Assembly: GCA_023664705.1 (NCBI GenBank)
Contig: JAMPFE010000001.1
Location: forward strand, 89,308 to 153,307
DNA length: 64,000 bases
Direction: 5' to 3'
Origin: Lachnospiraceae bacterium
GTDB taxonomy: Bacteria > Bacillota > Clostridia > Oscillospirales > Ruminococcaceae
Shown piece after piece: positions 62,344 to 64,000 of the stretch. The position numbers and the translations under genes are program-made. The stretch's first letter is position 1. Each line of letters begins with the position of its first letter. The notes below the pieces were generated by a model. It was not told the origin of the DNA. It saw only the letters and a list, made by a program, of their open reading frames with translations, and searched no databases.

Positions 62344-63545
62344 AAGCAGCCGCGCCGGCTGTCGTATTCGCGATAGCAGAGCCAAAAACAAGGAGCGTCA
62401 AGGTCTGAAATGCGGAATTCTGTTCGCGCTGCCGCTTGTTATCGTCTCGGCGGTGTTCGGAGGCGGCTTGAGCGCGATGTTTTTTGTCAAGCTGCTGCTC
62501 TGCGCGGCGTTCGCGGCGGCAGGCGGCGTGGCGGGCGTGAACCGCGAGGAAAAGCCGTAAAAGGGGAGACGGCGCTTGCTGCGGTTTTCCCGATAACGGA
62601 GCCGAATATCGCGGCGGGGGCTGCCGAAGAGGGGGAGCGCGGTATGAAATTTGCAGCCGTGCTTGTTGCAGATTTTCCCAATAACGGAGCCGAATATCGC
62701 GGCGGGGCTGCCGAAAAGGGGGAGCGCGGTATGAAATTTGCAGCCGCGCCGACCGTCGTATTCACGATAACGGAGCCGAAAACAAGGAGCGCCAAGGTCT
62801 GAAATGCGGAATTCTGTTCGCGCTGCCGCTTGTTATCGTTTCGGCGGTGTTCGGGGGCGGCTTGAGCGCAATGTTTTTCGTCAAGCTGTTGCTCTGCGCG
62901 GCGTTCGCGGCGGTAGGCGGCGTGGCGGGCGTGAACCGCGAGGAAAAGCCGTAAAAGCAGCCGCGCCGACCGTCGTATTCACGATAGCAAAGCCAAAAAC
63001 AAGGAGCGTCAAGAATTTTGTTCGCGCTGCCGCTTGTTATCGTCTCGGCGGTGTTCGGCAGCGGCTTGAGCGCGATGTTTTTCGTCAAGCTGCTGCTCTG
63101 CGCGGCGTTCGCGGCGGTAGGCGGCGTGGCGGGCGTGAACCGCGAGGAAAAGCCGTAAAAGGGGAGACGGCGCTTATCGCGGTTTTACCGATAACGGAGC
63201 CGAATATCGCGGCGGGGGCTGCCGAAAAGGAACGCGGTATGAAATTTGCAGCCGTGCCGACTGCCGTATTCGCGATAACGGAGCCGAATATCGCGGCGGG
63301 GCTGCCGAAAAGGAACGCGGTATGAAATTTGCAGCCGTGCCGATTGTCGTATTCACGATAACGGATTCGAATATCGCGGTGGGGGCTGCCGAAAAGAGAG
63401 TGTGCGGTATGAAATTTGCAGCCGCGCCGACCGTCGTATTCGCGATAGCAGAGCCAAAAACAAGGAATACCAAGGTATGAAATTTGCAGCCGTGCCGACT
63501 GTCGTATTCACGATAACAAGGTCAAAAACAAGGAGTGCCAAGGTC
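62194..63545 (+). repeat. Complex tandem duplication of adjoining gene ends
   Basis: Two kinds of unit alternate. Unit A (153 bp, the 3' end of the TIGR04086-type gene) occurs at 62194-62346 (in the gene), 62411-62563, 62805-62957 and about 63014-63161. Unit B (about 83-88 bp, containing ATGAAATTTGCAGCCG and CGATAACGGAGCCGAATATCG) occurs from about 62581, 62668, 63179, 63266 and 63349. Shorter related units containing CCAAAAACAAGGAG occur near 62370, 62775, 62990, 63450 and 63520. Unit B resembles a degenerate 5' end of the gene at 63550. No intact gene lies in 62344-63545. Confidence 0.9.
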
Positions 63546-63549
63546 TGAA

Positions 63550-64000
63550 ATGAAGTATTTTTTGTCAACGGTAGCGGTGCTTGCCGCAGTTTTCCTGATA
63601 ACAAAGCCGGGCGTCGTAACGGCGGCGGTGGGAGCGGCGGTCTCGGACTGCCTGGAGGTTATAGTGCCGTCGCTGTTCGCGTTTGCGGTGCTGGCGGCGT
63701 ATTTGCAGCGGAGCGGACTGTACCGCACGGCGCTGAGACCGCTGACGCTGCCGTTATCGAAGCTGCTGCGCATAGACGAGGAGCTTTGCGCGGTGTTCGT
63801 GCTGGCGAATGTCGGCGGATACCCCGTCGGAGCGAGCCTGCTCGCGGAGCTTACGCGGCGCGGGGCGCTGTCGGAGAAGGACGCGGGCAGAATGCTGTGC
63901 TGCTGCTTCGGAAGCGGTCCGTCGTTTGTCGTAGGCATAGTCGGCATGCGCGTTTTCGGCAGCGCCGCGGCGGGGGCGGCGCTGTTCGCGGTGGGCTTTT
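63550..64000 (+). CDS. YlbJ/SpoVV-like sporulation membrane protein (partial)
   Basis: The first 150 codons of a membrane protein cut by the window end. It has a signal-like first helix, then SDCLEVIVPSLFAFAVLAAYLQRSG, ANVGGYPVGASLLAEL and CCCFGSGPSFVVGIVG. These are typical of nucleoside-recognition/Gate-domain membrane proteins of the YlbJ (sporulation) group, in which GYPVG is conserved. In Bacillus, YlbJ/SpoVV is needed for dipicolinic acid uptake into the forespore. AAGG precedes the ATG by eight bases. The ribosome site and start codon also form part of the repeat units upstream. Confidence 0.75.
   Translation, partial: MKYFLSTVAVLAAVFLITKPGVVTAAVGAAVSDCLEVIVPSLFAFAVLAAYLQRSGLYRTALRPLTLPLSKLLRIDEELCAVFVLANVGGYPVGASLLAELTRRGALSEKDAGRMLCCCFGSGPSFVVGIVGMRVFGSAAAGAALFAVGF

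Noticed and set aside
62410..63325. Two plus-strand open frames of 130 and 173 codons in the duplicated region
   Set aside because: They read the TIGR04086 repeat units in the wrong frame (MRNSVRAAAC...), are Arg/Ala-rich, and have stops set by repeat boundaries. They are better described as repeat sequence.

Overview
The window looks like a chromosome segment of a motile, obligately fermentative, probably spore-forming Clostridia (Bacillota), most like the Oscillospiraceae/Ruminococcaceae. The evidence is a Trp T-box, a Bacillota-type fla/che operon with FliY and CheC/CheD, a trimeric [FeFe] hydrogenase, pyruvate:ferredoxin oxidoreductase, and a YlbJ-like sporulation membrane protein. The sequence is GC-rich with short intergenic gaps, strong AGGAGG ribosome sites and frequent TTG/GTG starts. 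I saw no rRNA, tRNA, CRISPR array, transposase or prophage. LAYOUT: 1-1.8 kb holds a duplicated gene edge, an unknown gene, and an HdeD-like membrane protein divergent from a TetR regulator, with overlapping promoters. 1.85-10.75 kb (minus strand) is a tryptophan operon, trpE-G-D-C-F-[metallophosphoesterase]-[alpha/beta hydrolase]-chorismate mutase-trpB-trpA, behind a sigma-A promoter and a T-box leader with a UGG specifier. 11.0-38.25 kb (plus) is a 27-kb flagellar/chemotaxis operon: flgB flgC fliE fliF fliG fliH fliI fliJ fliK flgD, a TIGR02530-type gene, flgE flbD motA motB fliM fliY cheY fliO fliP fliQ fliR flhB flhA, a FliA/SigD sigma factor, two FlgF/FlgG-type rod genes, cheC and cheD. 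It is punctuated by internal hairpins and one internal promoter. 38.3-40.2 kb is an MFS transporter whose last codons seed a 50-bp tandem array of 15 full units. 40.3-42.1 kb is an ECF sigma factor, a probable anti-sigma factor and a small membrane protein. 42.1-42.8 kb is a 0.7-kb non-coding region with terminators, a helically phased TGCAG array and a multi-hairpin element. 42.8-48.9 kb is an operon of MBOAT acyltransferase, two DHHW proteins, an FkbH-like HAD enzyme and an acyl carrier protein, the best candidate here for an undescribed system. 49.3-53.5 kb is hydCBA. 53.6-55.2 kb (minus) holds a YfcE phosphodiesterase and azlD/azlC. 55.3-56.5 kb is a second ECF sigma/anti-sigma pair. 56.5-56.6 kb (minus) is a candidate small RNA with its own consensus promoter and terminator. 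56.7-60.3 kb (minus) is nifJ (PFOR). 60.5-61.8 kb (minus) is a two-repeat lipoprotein. 61.96-64.0 kb holds a TIGR04086-type membrane gene, 1.2 kb of scrambled tandem copies of that gene's end and the next gene's start, then the YlbJ-like gene cut by the window end. HOW IT WORKS TOGETHER: tryptophan synthesis responds to charged tRNA-Trp. Pyruvate oxidation gives reduced ferredoxin, and HydABC probably couples ferredoxin and NADH oxidation to H2. The flagellar operon encodes the export gate, basal body, hook, motor, switch and part of the adaptation system. The MBOAT/FkbH/ACP operon probably makes an ACP-bound acyl group in the cytoplasm and attaches it to an envelope glycan. Three loci (start, 39.4-40.2 kb, 62.2-63.5 kb) show tandem copying of gene edges, so this genome seems prone to short tandem duplication.
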